Source of the DNA: CAZVEV01 sp964625865
Lineage (GTDB): Bacteria; Planctomycetota; Phycisphaerae; SM23-33
Direction of reading: 5' to 3'
Assembly: GCA_964625865.1 (NCBI GenBank)
Contig: CAZVEV010000011.1
Location: forward strand, 1 to 46,702
Length of the DNA stretch: 46,702 bases
Part shown: positions 23,196 through 31,465 of the stretch, in pieces
Numbering within the stretch: the first letter of the stretch is position 1
How the letters are laid out: each line of letters starts with the position of its first letter
Program-made: the position numbers and the translations under genes
The notes under the pieces: generated by a model
What the model was told of the DNA's origin: nothing
Seen by the model: the letters and a program-made list of their open reading frames with translations, nothing else
Databases searched by the model: none

Positions 23196-25475
23196 TTACT
23201 TGACCTTGCCCGCGAACATCGCAATGTTCCGCATCATTTCGAAGGCCGACCCGGCCTCTCGTACGCCGCCTTCGTGGTAACCCTGGACGTCGAACCCCGC
23301 ACTACCCAGCAGTCCGGCGGTGATATCGAGGTCGCTAAGCAGCACGGCCGGCCGATCGCCGATCACCACCGTCCGGAGTTTCGGCGTCTTGTCGCCGGCC
23401 ATCTTCATCATCGCCGCCCGACGCCATTTGACCGTCTTGATTTCCATGCCCTTCTGGGTGTAGATCGGCGAGGAGACGGGCACGCGAGTGATCATCTCGT
23501 CCGACAGTTTGCGCATGAGCGCCTTGGCGGACGTGGTGAAGCCCTTGGGCTTGCTCATGCTCGTGTCGCCCCCGGCGGCATCCAGCAGCAGCGTGCCCCC
23601 CGCGCCGATGAACGTCTTGAGCGCCGCGACCTCGGCGTCGGTCAGCGCAAAAGCCGCCGTGCCGGTCAACGTCGCCAGCTTGGCGCCGCTGGCGGGCAGG
23701 TCCTTGATTGCCAGCGGCTTGGAGACCTCCACACGGACCTTGTGCTTGTTGGCCATCATCATCGCAAACCGCGTGAAGGCCAGCGGCTCGGGATCGTAGT
23801 TGCCGTCATATTTCAGCCGCGCGATCTTGACCACGGCGGCCGGCTCGAACTTGCCCGGCTCGGGCGGCCACAACGTCGTGCCCCGCCCGCGCACCGCCCG
23901 CCGCTTGTCGGTGAAGTACATGTAGACGTTGGCGGCGGCCTGGAACGTGTGCTTCTTGGTCGCGAAGTTCTGCATCTGCCACTCGCGCGACAGGTCCTCG
24001 CTGCAGTGGACCGCCAGCGGCCTGACGCCGTTGGAGACGATCTTGAACCGAGGCCTGGCGCGAAGGGGGATCACCGCATTGTACAGGGAATGGTCCGTCG
24101 GGGCGTCGACGACCTTGTACTGGGGGAACAGCTTGGTATACACGTCCATCATCCCCTCGGTGAAGGCCCCGCCGCGGCACTCGGTGACCGAGAAGATCGT
24201 CCCCCCCTGCTGCACGTACAACCGCAGGGCGTCAAGGTCTTCGGCGGTGAACTTCGGCTTCTTCGCGCCGGAGACGTACAGGATCGGCGCGTCGTGCCAC
24301 TCGGCCACCGGGACCGATAGGTTGATGATCTGCCAGTTGACCGTCCCCTCGTAGTTCTTGTTCAGCCAGCGCGTCAGGGCCGCCAGGTCGCGCGGACGGT
24401 TGTTCCAGTCGCCGTCGAACTGGAGCTTGTTGAACAGCACGGTGTTGCGCCCGCGGATGAGGAACAGCAGGCCGAAGGCCGCGTTGACCATCCCCCCGCC
24501 GTGCCCGCCGCCGGCGAATGCGCCGCTGGCCTGCTGGGCGCGGAGCAACTGGGTGGCCCCGAGCTTGTACCAGTCGATCTTGCCGAAGTACTTGTACCCG
24601 CTGGCCAGGCCCACGCGCTCCACGCCGTAGAGATAATACCCGTTGGGATGGCCCCCCACGGTCTTGGGGTAGTTCCGGTCGAACCACTTGAGCCCGCGCT
24701 GGATGGGCAACTGCGCCAGGGCCATCTGCTGGGTGGTCTGGCACTTGAGATAGGCCGAAGCGCCGGAAACCAGGTTGTCGTAGCAGACGAACAGACTCGC
24801 CACGCCCGCGGCGACCATCGTGGGCCTGCTGCCGTCGCTGCCCCGGTAGGTCCATCCACCGTCAGGGCACTGGCAGTTCAGCCAGTGGGCCAGAACGCGA
24901 AACCAGTACTGCTGCGAGATCTCCAGTGACGCCCTCGCCCCCGCCCAGACGCCCAGCAGGCCGTACTGGGCGTTGGAATTGTCGCCGCGGCTCTTGCCGT
25001 CGCCCTTGCTCTTGTACCCGTAGCTCCCGTCGGCCGTCGAGTTGACCAACTGCACGACGTCCTTCCGCAAGAGGGGCATGTACTTGGCCGAGTTCTGCTC
25101 GGCGGCCGCCAGCCAGACGTTCGCGCGCAGGCCCAGTGAGTATGTCCCGTCAATCTCCAGCGACGCCAGGGCCTCCAGCGCCTTGGCCATTCGCGGATCG
25201 GAGATCTTCTCGCCCGCCTCCAGCAGCGCGTAGACCGCCAACGCCGTCGGGCCCAGCGGATGGTAGTTGTTCGACCCTTCCTTGCCGTACCCCGCCCAGG
25301 CGCCGGTGGCGGCGTTCTGCTGCGACCAGAGGTAGGTCTTGACGTTCTCGATTGCCGCCTCGACCGCCTCGTCGGAGAACTCGATGGGGGCCTTCGCCGG
25401 GGCGGCGGCCCGCACGGCGGTCAGGGCCGTCAGCACCACGCCGACGGCACACACAGCGCTTAGTCTATGCAACAT
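23196..25475 (-). CDS. Terpenoid-cyclase-like toroid + DUF4159 protein, paralog 2
   Basis: 759 residues. A signal peptide at about 1-24 precedes a toroid with the same QW-like turns (AATGAWAGYG, CPDGGWTYRG) and the block GVASLFVCYDNL shared by all three copies. DUF4159 begins near WHDAPILYVSGAK, followed by GGTIFSVTECRGGAFTEGM and a second GATase-like domain (FIGAGGTLLLDAAGGD). GGAGA lies eight bases before the ATG. It is separated by 77 bases from paralog 1 and 135 bases from paralog 3, so the three are probably co-transcribed. The turn where the other copies have a GNGSWG or ADGSWQ motif is here a Gly-rich GAFAGGGHGGG loop. Confidence 0.88.
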   Translation of the reverse strand: MLHRLSAVCAVGVVLTALTAVRAAAPAKAPIEFSDEAVEAAIENVKTYLWSQQNAATGAWAGYGKEGSNNYHPLGPTALAVYALLEAGEKISDPRMAKALEALASLEIDGTYSLGLRANVWLAAAEQNSAKYMPLLRKDVVQLVNSTADGSYGYKSKGDGKSRGDNSNAQYGLLGVWAGARASLEISQQYWFRVLAHWLNCQCPDGGWTYRGSDGSRPTMVAAGVASLFVCYDNLVSGASAYLKCQTTQQMALAQLPIQRGLKWFDRNYPKTVGGHPNGYYLYGVERVGLASGYKYFGKIDWYKLGATQLLRAQQASGAFAGGGHGGGMVNAAFGLLFLIRGRNTVLFNKLQFDGDWNNRPRDLAALTRWLNKNYEGTVNWQIINLSVPVAEWHDAPILYVSGAKKPKFTAEDLDALRLYVQQGGTIFSVTECRGGAFTEGMMDVYTKLFPQYKVVDAPTDHSLYNAVIPLRARPRFKIVSNGVRPLAVHCSEDLSREWQMQNFATKKHTFQAAANVYMYFTDKRRAVRGRGTTLWPPEPGKFEPAAVVKIARLKYDGNYDPEPLAFTRFAMMMANKHKVRVEVSKPLAIKDLPASGAKLATLTGTAAFALTDAEVAALKTFIGAGGTLLLDAAGGDTSMSKPKGFTTSAKALMRKLSDEMITRVPVSSPIYTQKGMEIKTVKWRRAAMMKMAGDKTPKLRTVVIGDRPAVLLSDLDITAGLLGSAGFDVQGYHEGGVREAGSAFEMMRNIAMFAGKVK

Positions 25476-25610
25476 GAGGGCGTCTCCATATCACGGCGTT
25501 TCAAACTGTCCAAGCACGTATTATCGCATGACACCGTCCCGCTTGCAACCGTCGCGCATGGAAGGAAAGACACAAGACCCCGCCCCGAGCCCGGATCGCC
25601 GAGCGCGAGG

Positions 25611-27950
25611 TCACGGCCCCTTGGTCGCCGTCAGGACGATATTCCGCATCAACTTAAACGCCGTTCCGGGGTCGGTTGTGTCGCCCGGGTGATACCCGTA
25701 AATGCCCGCCGCCGGCACGCCGAGCAGCCCGGCGGTGATGTCGTGGCGGGAGAAGATCACCCCCGGTCGCGCGTTGACCGTGATCGCCTGCAGTTGCGGC
25801 TTCTTGGTGTCCAGCATGGCCACGCGCGTTGCCCGCCGCCAGCGCACGGTGTCGATCTTCATGTCCTTGAGCGTGTAGAGCGGGGCTCCGGGCGGGAGGA
25901 TCCACAGACGCTTGCCCGGGAACGCCGAGGCCAGCACGGCCTCGACTGACACGACGAAGCCTTTGCCGACCTCGTGGCTCTCCCCGCCCGCGGCGTCGAT
26001 GAACAGCGTCCCGCCGCCTTCGACGAAGGCCTTGAGGGCCTTGATCTCGGCTTCCGGCAACGTGAAGGCCGCCGTGCCGGTAAGGACGGCGAGTTTGACA
26101 CCGCTGGCCGCCAACTCGCCGATCGCCATCGGTCCGAGCACCTTGACGGCCGTGCCGGCGTGTCGGTTCATCAGGCGCGCAAATCGCTCGTAGGCCAGCG
26201 GCTCCGGATCCCAGTTGCCCTTGTACTTCAGCCTCGCCAACGTAACAACCGTGTCGGCCATGACCTCAGGCTTCGCAGGCCACAGCGACGTGCCGCGCCG
26301 CCGGACCGCCTTGCCCTTGTCCGTGACGTACATGAAGATATTGGCCGCCGCCTGGTAGTCGGCCTTCCGCGTCGCGCGCTTCTGGGTCTGCCACGACAGC
26401 GACAGATCGCTGCTGGTATGGATGACCAGCGGGCGCACGCCGTTGGAGACCACCGACAGCCTCGGCGTGCCGCGCAGGCGGTAGTGGATACTGTACAATG
26501 CGTGGTTCGGGGGGCAGTTGGCGACTTTGTAGGCGGGGAACATCTTCTTGTACGCGTCGTACATGCCCTCGGTGAACCCCCCGCCGCGACATTCGGTGAC
26601 CGAGAAGATCGTTCCGCCCTGGTGGACGAACGTCCGCATCGCCTCCAGGTCGGCGGCGGTGAACTTCGGCGACTTGGAGCCGGAGATGTACAGGATCGGC
26701 GCGTCGTGCCACTCGGCCACCGGAACCGACGTGTTGATGATCTGCCAGTTAACCGTCGACTCGAAGTTCGCCGAGATCCACCGCGTCAGGCTGGCCAGGT
26801 CGCGCGGGCGGTTGTTCCAGTCCCCGCCGTGCCGCAGCTTGTTGAACAGCACGGCGCTTCGCCCTCGCACGAGGAACAGCAGGGCGAAGGAGGTGCTCAG
26901 GTCGGATCGGCCCCAGCGGCTCTGCCAGGAGCCGTCGGCCTTTTGGCTCTCGATGAGCATGGTGGCGCCGATGCGATACCAGTCCTTCTTGCCGAAGTAC
27001 TTCCGTCCGCTGGCCCGACCCACGCGTTCCACGCCGTAGAGGTAGTAGTACAGCCAGGGCATCTTCCCCTGGAACGAGCGGATGAAGTTCTGGTCGAACC
27101 ACTTGAGCCCGGCGGCGATGGGTTTCTCGGCGGCCTGGACCAGCTTGCTGGGTTTGCAGCGGACGATGGCTGAATCGGTCGCCGTCAGATTGTCGTAGCA
27201 GACGAACAGGGAGGCGACCCCCGCGGCGGTCATGGTGGGCGTGGTCTTGTCGTATGGCGGGCGCCCGGCCAGGTAGCCCCAGCCGCCGTCGGCGTTCTGC
27301 GAGCCGACCCAGTGGCGCATCACGAGGTGCCAGTACTGCGGTGGGATTTCGAGATACGCTCGCGCCCCGGCCCAGGCACCCAGCAGGGCGTACTGGCTGG
27401 CCGAGTTGTCCTTTCGTGTGGCGCCCGAGGCCCCGTCGCCGTTGCAGTCGTAGCTGTAGGCCCCGTTGCTCGACGAACTGACCAGGGCCGCGACGTCACG
27501 GTTGAGCAGGGGCATGTACCGCTTGTCCTGGCGACCGGCGGCCAGCCAGACGTTGGCCCGCACGCCCAGCGAGTAGGTCTTGACGGACTGGGCCTTGGCC
27601 AGGTACAGCAGGGCCTTGGCCATTCGCGGGTCCTTGACCTTCACACCGCTTTCCAGCAGCGCGTAAGTCGGCAGGGCCGACGCCCCCATGCCGTGATCGT
27701 ACGTGCGTTTGGCGTTGCGGCCCACATCCCCCGCCAGGGAATTGCCATCCGGGCGGTTCGTCTGCACGTAGGCAATGGGCTTCCACGACCCGTCGTTCTG
27801 CTGGGTCTTCCACAGGTACGCGACGGCCTTGGCGATGGCCTTGTCTACGGCCTCGTCGGAGAATCCTTTGGCCGCCCGTGCGTGCCGGACGGGGGCCAGC
27901 GCCGCCAAGACCGTCAGGGCGGCGATGGTGCGGACAACTGCGGTTCTCAT
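25611..27950 (-). CDS. Terpenoid-cyclase-like toroid + DUF4159 protein, paralog 3
   Basis: 779 residues, the longest copy. The signal peptide ends near ARA (about 26). The toroid begins AVAYLWKTQQNDGSW and contains an extra segment (about 58-92, VQTNRPDGNSLAGDVGRNAK) absent from the other two. DUF4159 blocks WHDAPILYISGSK and VTECRGGGFTEGMYDAY are conserved, and the last third again has a GATase-like GGTLFIDAAGG. GGAGAG precedes the ATG by about six bases. It starts 89 bases after prfB, so it may share the prfB transcript. The function is unknown; retained surface features suggest the three copies do related but distinct jobs. Confidence 0.88.
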   Translation of the reverse strand: MRTAVVRTIAALTVLAALAPVRHARAAKGFSDEAVDKAIAKAVAYLWKTQQNDGSWKPIAYVQTNRPDGNSLAGDVGRNAKRTYDHGMGASALPTYALLESGVKVKDPRMAKALLYLAKAQSVKTYSLGVRANVWLAAGRQDKRYMPLLNRDVAALVSSSSNGAYSYDCNGDGASGATRKDNSASQYALLGAWAGARAYLEIPPQYWHLVMRHWVGSQNADGGWGYLAGRPPYDKTTPTMTAAGVASLFVCYDNLTATDSAIVRCKPSKLVQAAEKPIAAGLKWFDQNFIRSFQGKMPWLYYYLYGVERVGRASGRKYFGKKDWYRIGATMLIESQKADGSWQSRWGRSDLSTSFALLFLVRGRSAVLFNKLRHGGDWNNRPRDLASLTRWISANFESTVNWQIINTSVPVAEWHDAPILYISGSKSPKFTAADLEAMRTFVHQGGTIFSVTECRGGGFTEGMYDAYKKMFPAYKVANCPPNHALYSIHYRLRGTPRLSVVSNGVRPLVIHTSSDLSLSWQTQKRATRKADYQAAANIFMYVTDKGKAVRRRGTSLWPAKPEVMADTVVTLARLKYKGNWDPEPLAYERFARLMNRHAGTAVKVLGPMAIGELAASGVKLAVLTGTAAFTLPEAEIKALKAFVEGGGTLFIDAAGGESHEVGKGFVVSVEAVLASAFPGKRLWILPPGAPLYTLKDMKIDTVRWRRATRVAMLDTKKPQLQAITVNARPGVIFSRHDITAGLLGVPAAGIYGYHPGDTTDPGTAFKLMRNIVLTATKGP

Positions 27951-28039
27951 GCCAACTCTCCACCCCCCGGATCAACGGTCGGGCTTTCCCCTCCAACTCG
28001 CTACAGGGCCAAGTCGCAGCGTGCAGATAAAAGGCATCT

Positions 28040-29153
28040 CTATGTCGCGCGTCCCGCGCGATAACGCAGGTAGGCGTCTATGAACTCCTGGACCTCGCCG
28101 TCCAGGACCTTGTCCGTGTGGGGGCTTTTCAGCTCCGTCCGCTCGTCACGAACGAGCTGATAGGGGTACAGCACGTACGAACGAATCTGGTTGCCGAACG
28201 CGATCTCGCCCTTGTCGCCGTAGAGCTTGGCCAGTTCCCTGTCGCGCTTGGCCATCTCGTACTGGTAGAGCTTGGCCCCGAGCATGCCGCGTGCCTCGGC
28301 GCGGTTCTTGTGCTGAGACCGCTGGTTCTGGCACTGCACGACGATGCCCGTCGGCTGGTGGGTCAGGCGGATGGCGCTGGAGGTCTTGTTGACGTGCTGC
28401 CCGCCGGCGCCGCTGGCACGGTAGGTGTCCTCGCGAACGTCCTTGTCCCAGTCGATGTCGATCTCGACGTCCCCGAGGATCGGCAGGACGTCGACCGAGG
28501 CGAAAGACGTGTGGCGGCGGTTCTGGGAGTCGAACGGGCTGATGCGCACCAGGCGATGCACGCCCCGCTCGCACGAGAGGTATCCGTAGGCGTACGGGCC
28601 CCGGACGCGAAGCGTGATCGATCGCAGGCCCGCCTCCTCGCCCTCGACGCGGTCGATCTCCTCGACCTTGTACCGGACCCGCTCGAAATACCGCACGTAC
28701 ATGCGCAGCAGCATCTCGGCCCAGTCGCAGCTTTCGGTCCCGCCGGCACCGGCGTGGATGGAGAAGTAGCACTCCCCCGCGTCGTGCGGTCCGGCCAGCA
28801 GCGTGCGAAGCTCCAGGCGGTCCAGGTCGCCAAGGGCCTCGGCGGCCTCGACGCCCACTTCCTGATAGGTCTCAGTCGTGTCGTCCTCGACGGCCAACTC
28901 GTACAGCGTCTGGAGGTCCTCGATGCGGGCCGCCAGTTCGGTCACCGGGGCGACGACGGCCTTGGCGCTCTTCAGCCGCCCGACGACCTCCTGGGCCGCC
29001 TCGGGATTGTCCCAGAAGCCCTGCACGGACATCTGCGCCTCGAGTGCGGTCATTTCCTCCTGCTTGCCCGGGACGTCAAAGAGAGTCCCGGATGGCGATG
29101 ATCCGGGCGGACAGGGATTCGATGGTGTCCTTCAAACTGTCGACTTCAATCAT
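28040..29153 (-). CDS. prfB: Peptide chain release factor 2, with programmed +1 frameshift
   Basis: RF2 recognises UGA and UAA stop codons and releases the peptide. The gene is split in two frames: 25 codons from the ATG at 29153 (MIEVDSLKDTIESLSARIIA...), then the slippery CTT-TGA-C, then the main frame continuing DVPGKQEE and MTALEAQ. Read with a +1 shift the product is 370 residues. The anticodon-like SPF falls at 205-207 and GGQ at 250-252, the same numbers as in E. coli RF2. Residue 246 is Ala. AAGGA lies about ten bases before the ATG. The shift makes RF2 synthesis depend on RF2 level, a known autoregulation. A porin terminator lies between this gene and the porin. Confidence 0.96.
29075..29081 (-). 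promoter_or_regulatory. prfB programmed frameshift site CTT TGA C
   Basis: On the minus strand codon 25 is CTT, followed by an in-frame TGA at 29078-29076 and then C, the canonical RF2 heptamer. The upstream stimulator in E. coli is AGGGGG three bases before CTT. Here that place reads CGGGAC-TCT, a much weaker match to the anti-Shine-Dalgarno sequence. Confidence 0.93.
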
Positions 29154-29269
29154 GGGGGCATATCCTTCACAACCGCCCAGCGGGACTGACCGCGTGACGC
29201 TGACTGTCCGTATCCTACCGTCACTCCGCCGCATCTGCAAGCCTGACCGACGCGCGGAGCACACATACA

Positions 29270-29300
29270 ACGGGCCGCACCCGGTCGAGGTGCGGCCCGT
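29270..29300 (-). terminator. Rho-independent-like terminator of the porin gene
   Basis: A perfect 12-bp stem ACGGGCCGCACC / GGTGCGGCCCGT with a 7-base loop lies 52 bases past the porin stop and is followed on the minus strand by TTGTATGTGTG. It separates the porin from prfB. Confidence 0.75.
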
Positions 29301-29352
29301 CGTCGTGTCAGGGTGCTCGGTCCGCCAGGGCGGGCCGGGCTATGTCTTGCCT

Positions 29353-30672
29353 CTACCAGCTCCAGATCAGGTCCAGGAGCAGTTGCAGGCGCCGTTCCCT
29401 GCCCGAACCCGGCATCTGCGCGGAGATCGATTCGTTGCAGATCAACTCGGCTTCGAACTTCAGGAACTCGCTGATCGCGTAGGCGGCGCCGAACTCGTGG
29501 CCCCTGCGGTCGGTGCCCTGGAAGTCCCCGTCGCTGACGAGAGACGGGAAGGCGTTGGACTCGATGCGAGCGTAGCGATAGCGGACGAACCACTGGCCGG
29601 TCTGCTGGCGCTTCTTGCTGATCTTGCCCACCTGCACGCCGACCGCGACGGCCTCGTCCGGAGAGTCCAACTGGTCCTCGCAGTTGCGGGCGTAGTCGAC
29701 AAACGCGCTCATGGGCATCTCGCCCATCATCCAACTGACCTTCGCAATCGCGTTGAGCACGTCGAACTCACCCGCGGTCAGCACCATGTTCGGCGCCGCG
29801 CCGGCGACGGAGTTTCCGCCCGCGGCGGCAGCGGTTCCGCCGAACGCGGCGGCCCGCTCGAATCGGCGCCAGTCGTACCACGTCAGGGCGCCGGTGATCT
29901 TGGCCCCGCCGGCGAGCATGTTCACGCCGCCCTGGTAGGCCATCAACGGCCCGCCGTTGGTCATCTCGAAGTACCCGGCGCCGATGAACGGCTGGAACGT
30001 GGGGCTTTCGAGGTATCGGTAGACCGCGAAGACGCCCTCGGGGTTCACGTCGGCGTCCCAGACCATGTCGGTCTTGACCAGCGGGTTGCCCATCTTACCG
30101 CCGATGATCGTGAAGCCCCGCAGCGAGTCGGGCTTGTACTTGGCGTACGCCCGCCCGATCCAGATGGGCTTGTCGCTGGCGTTGCCGCCCAGGACGGCGT
30201 TGGACGAGGTGGGGCTGTTGTTGGTCCCGGACTCCAGGCGGAAGCCCGCTTCCATCTGCTTGTCCCACCAGGTCTTCTTGGCACCGACGCGCAGGCGAAG
30301 CTCGCCGCGAGACAGCCACCGGTTGTCGTTGGCCGTCTGGCGCGCCCGATAACGCAGGCGCAAGTCGCCGAAGACCGTGAAGTCCTCCAGCCAGTCGCCG
30401 AGCTTCATCGTGGTGGCCTCGGCCTCGATCTCCCGGATGACCTTCTCGATTTCCTCGCGACGCGCCGGGGCCAGACCGCCCTGATCAAGCTGCTGCTTCA
30501 ACTCGCTGATCTTCCGATCCTGCTCGGCGATCCGCTTTTCCTGCTCGGCCAACCGGCGCTCCAGCGCCTCGAGCCTCGCGTCATCGGCGCCCCGGGCGGT
30601 CGATGACCCGCCGAAAACAATTCCAGCGGTCACCGCCAACAAGACGAGAACGATCTTCTTCCTCGGTACCAT
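29353..30672 (-). CDS. Putative outer-membrane porin with N-terminal coiled coil
   Basis: 439 residues. A signal peptide (about 1-28) precedes a heptad-rich coiled coil (about 30-85: LEALERRLAEQEKRIAEQDRKISELKQQ). The remaining two-thirds show alternating amphipathic strands typical of a beta-barrel (FTVFGDLRLRYRAR, GELRLRVGAKKTW, TGQWFVRYRYARIESNAF). The C-terminus ends in aromatic IWSW, as outer-membrane barrels often do. It resembles the putative porin family found in planctomycetes and other diderms; the coiled coil may tether it to peptidoglycan. AGGAAAG lies just upstream of the ATG. The substrate is unknown. Confidence 0.8.
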   Translation of the reverse strand: MVPRKKIVLVLLAVTAGIVFGGSSTARGADDARLEALERRLAEQEKRIAEQDRKISELKQQLDQGGLAPARREEIEKVIREIEAEATTMKLGDWLEDFTVFGDLRLRYRARQTANDNRWLSRGELRLRVGAKKTWWDKQMEAGFRLESGTNNSPTSSNAVLGGNASDKPIWIGRAYAKYKPDSLRGFTIIGGKMGNPLVKTDMVWDADVNPEGVFAVYRYLESPTFQPFIGAGYFEMTNGGPLMAYQGGVNMLAGGAKITGALTWYDWRRFERAAAFGGTAAAAGGNSVAGAAPNMVLTAGEFDVLNAIAKVSWMMGEMPMSAFVDYARNCEDQLDSPDEAVAVGVQVGKISKKRQQTGQWFVRYRYARIESNAFPSLVSDGDFQGTDRRGHEFGAAYAISEFLKFEAELICNESISAQMPGSGRERRLQLLLDLIWSW

Positions 30673-31160
30673 AGTCTTTCCTTTCCTGCTTGGACGCCGA
30701 CGTCCTTACCTTTTCCATTCGAACCCGGACGCACAACCCGCGTGCGGGACCCACTCGACACCGATCAGCGAGACCGCCGTGTCTCGTACCGAACCCCTGC
30801 GGTCAACTGATACCTCGCCCGAGGGCAGTCCTTGTATAACGCCAAACGGCTCCAGCGCCAATAGCCAACGACCTGCCCATAGCGAGTTTGCGTTATTGTA
30901 GGCACGATGCGGCTCGATGCACGTTAATATTCTGTCAATCTTTCCCAGGTGGCACGGGCATCTTGCCCGTGGTCCAAATGCTACAAGAACATCCCGTTTG
31001 GCGGATTCTCCGCGAGCGCTCCCGGCACGCCGGGAGTGGCGCGCCACAACGCAACCGCCTCGGGCGCGACACGTCGGTGCCGCTTCGCATCAGGCCACGG
31101 GCCCCAGCACGTCGGCCAAGCCCTTTAGCCGCCCCGTAGCCGCATGCCGCGAGCGAACCC

Positions 31161-31206
31161 ACCCTCTACCCCTTCGGCCGCCAGATCGTCGCTTAGGCCG
31201 CGGCCT
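31161..31206 (+). repeat. 46-base dispersed repeat, copy 1
   Basis: It shares CCCCTTCGG, GATCGT and AGGCCGCGGCCT in the same order and orientation as 43568-43613, with a few mismatches and single-base gaps. It ends in the palindrome AGGCCGCGGCCT. No coding role is apparent. Confidence 0.6.
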
Positions 31207-31338
31207 GACGCCTGCCAGGGCGGTTGGCTGGGCGGGAAGGCCCCGCTACGATATGATGCGCAGTGAAAACACCTGGCCGCGGCTGGGCGGATATGGCATG
31301 GATGCCGGCGGCGTGGCTTGCCAACCAACCCCGCGTCG

Positions 31339-31419
31339 GGTGCCGCGGCTTGACGCGAAGCGGCAACCACGTCGAGGCGCGAGACCTGCGTGCCGCTTCG
31401 CTCCGGAGCCCGCGGCACC
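31339..31419. repeat. GGTGCCGCGG imperfect palindromic element
   Basis: GGTGCCGCGG at 31339 pairs with CCCGCGGCACC ending at 31419, and inner GAAGCGGCA pairs with TGCCGCTTC. It lies about 45 bases before the GH42-like gene and could influence its expression. Confidence 0.5.
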
Positions 31420-31465
31420 GTACGGGCAGACGCGGCCAGCCGAATCAGACGAAAGGGATTGAGCG

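Larger units (their letters stand above)
30673..31465. other. 793-base gene-free region rich in degenerate palindromes
   Basis: No open frame here has family features or a plausible start. It contains CACGGGCATCTTGCCCGTG at 30953-30971, a 46-base stretch at 31161-31206 nearly repeated at 43568-43613, and an imperfect inverted repeat at 31339-31419. A minus-strand TTGACA near 30935 has no properly spaced -10. The plus-strand gene at 31466 has AAGGG upstream of its ATG. Confidence 0.5.

Noticed and set aside
29076..29270. Separate 64-codon gene upstream of RF2
   Set aside because: Its last 25 codons are the first part of prfB before the programmed frameshift; the rest runs through the spacer toward the porin terminator.
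30917..31462. 181-codon frame upstream of the GH42-like gene
   Set aside because: Low-complexity Arg/Pro-rich translation across palindromes, with no start context.
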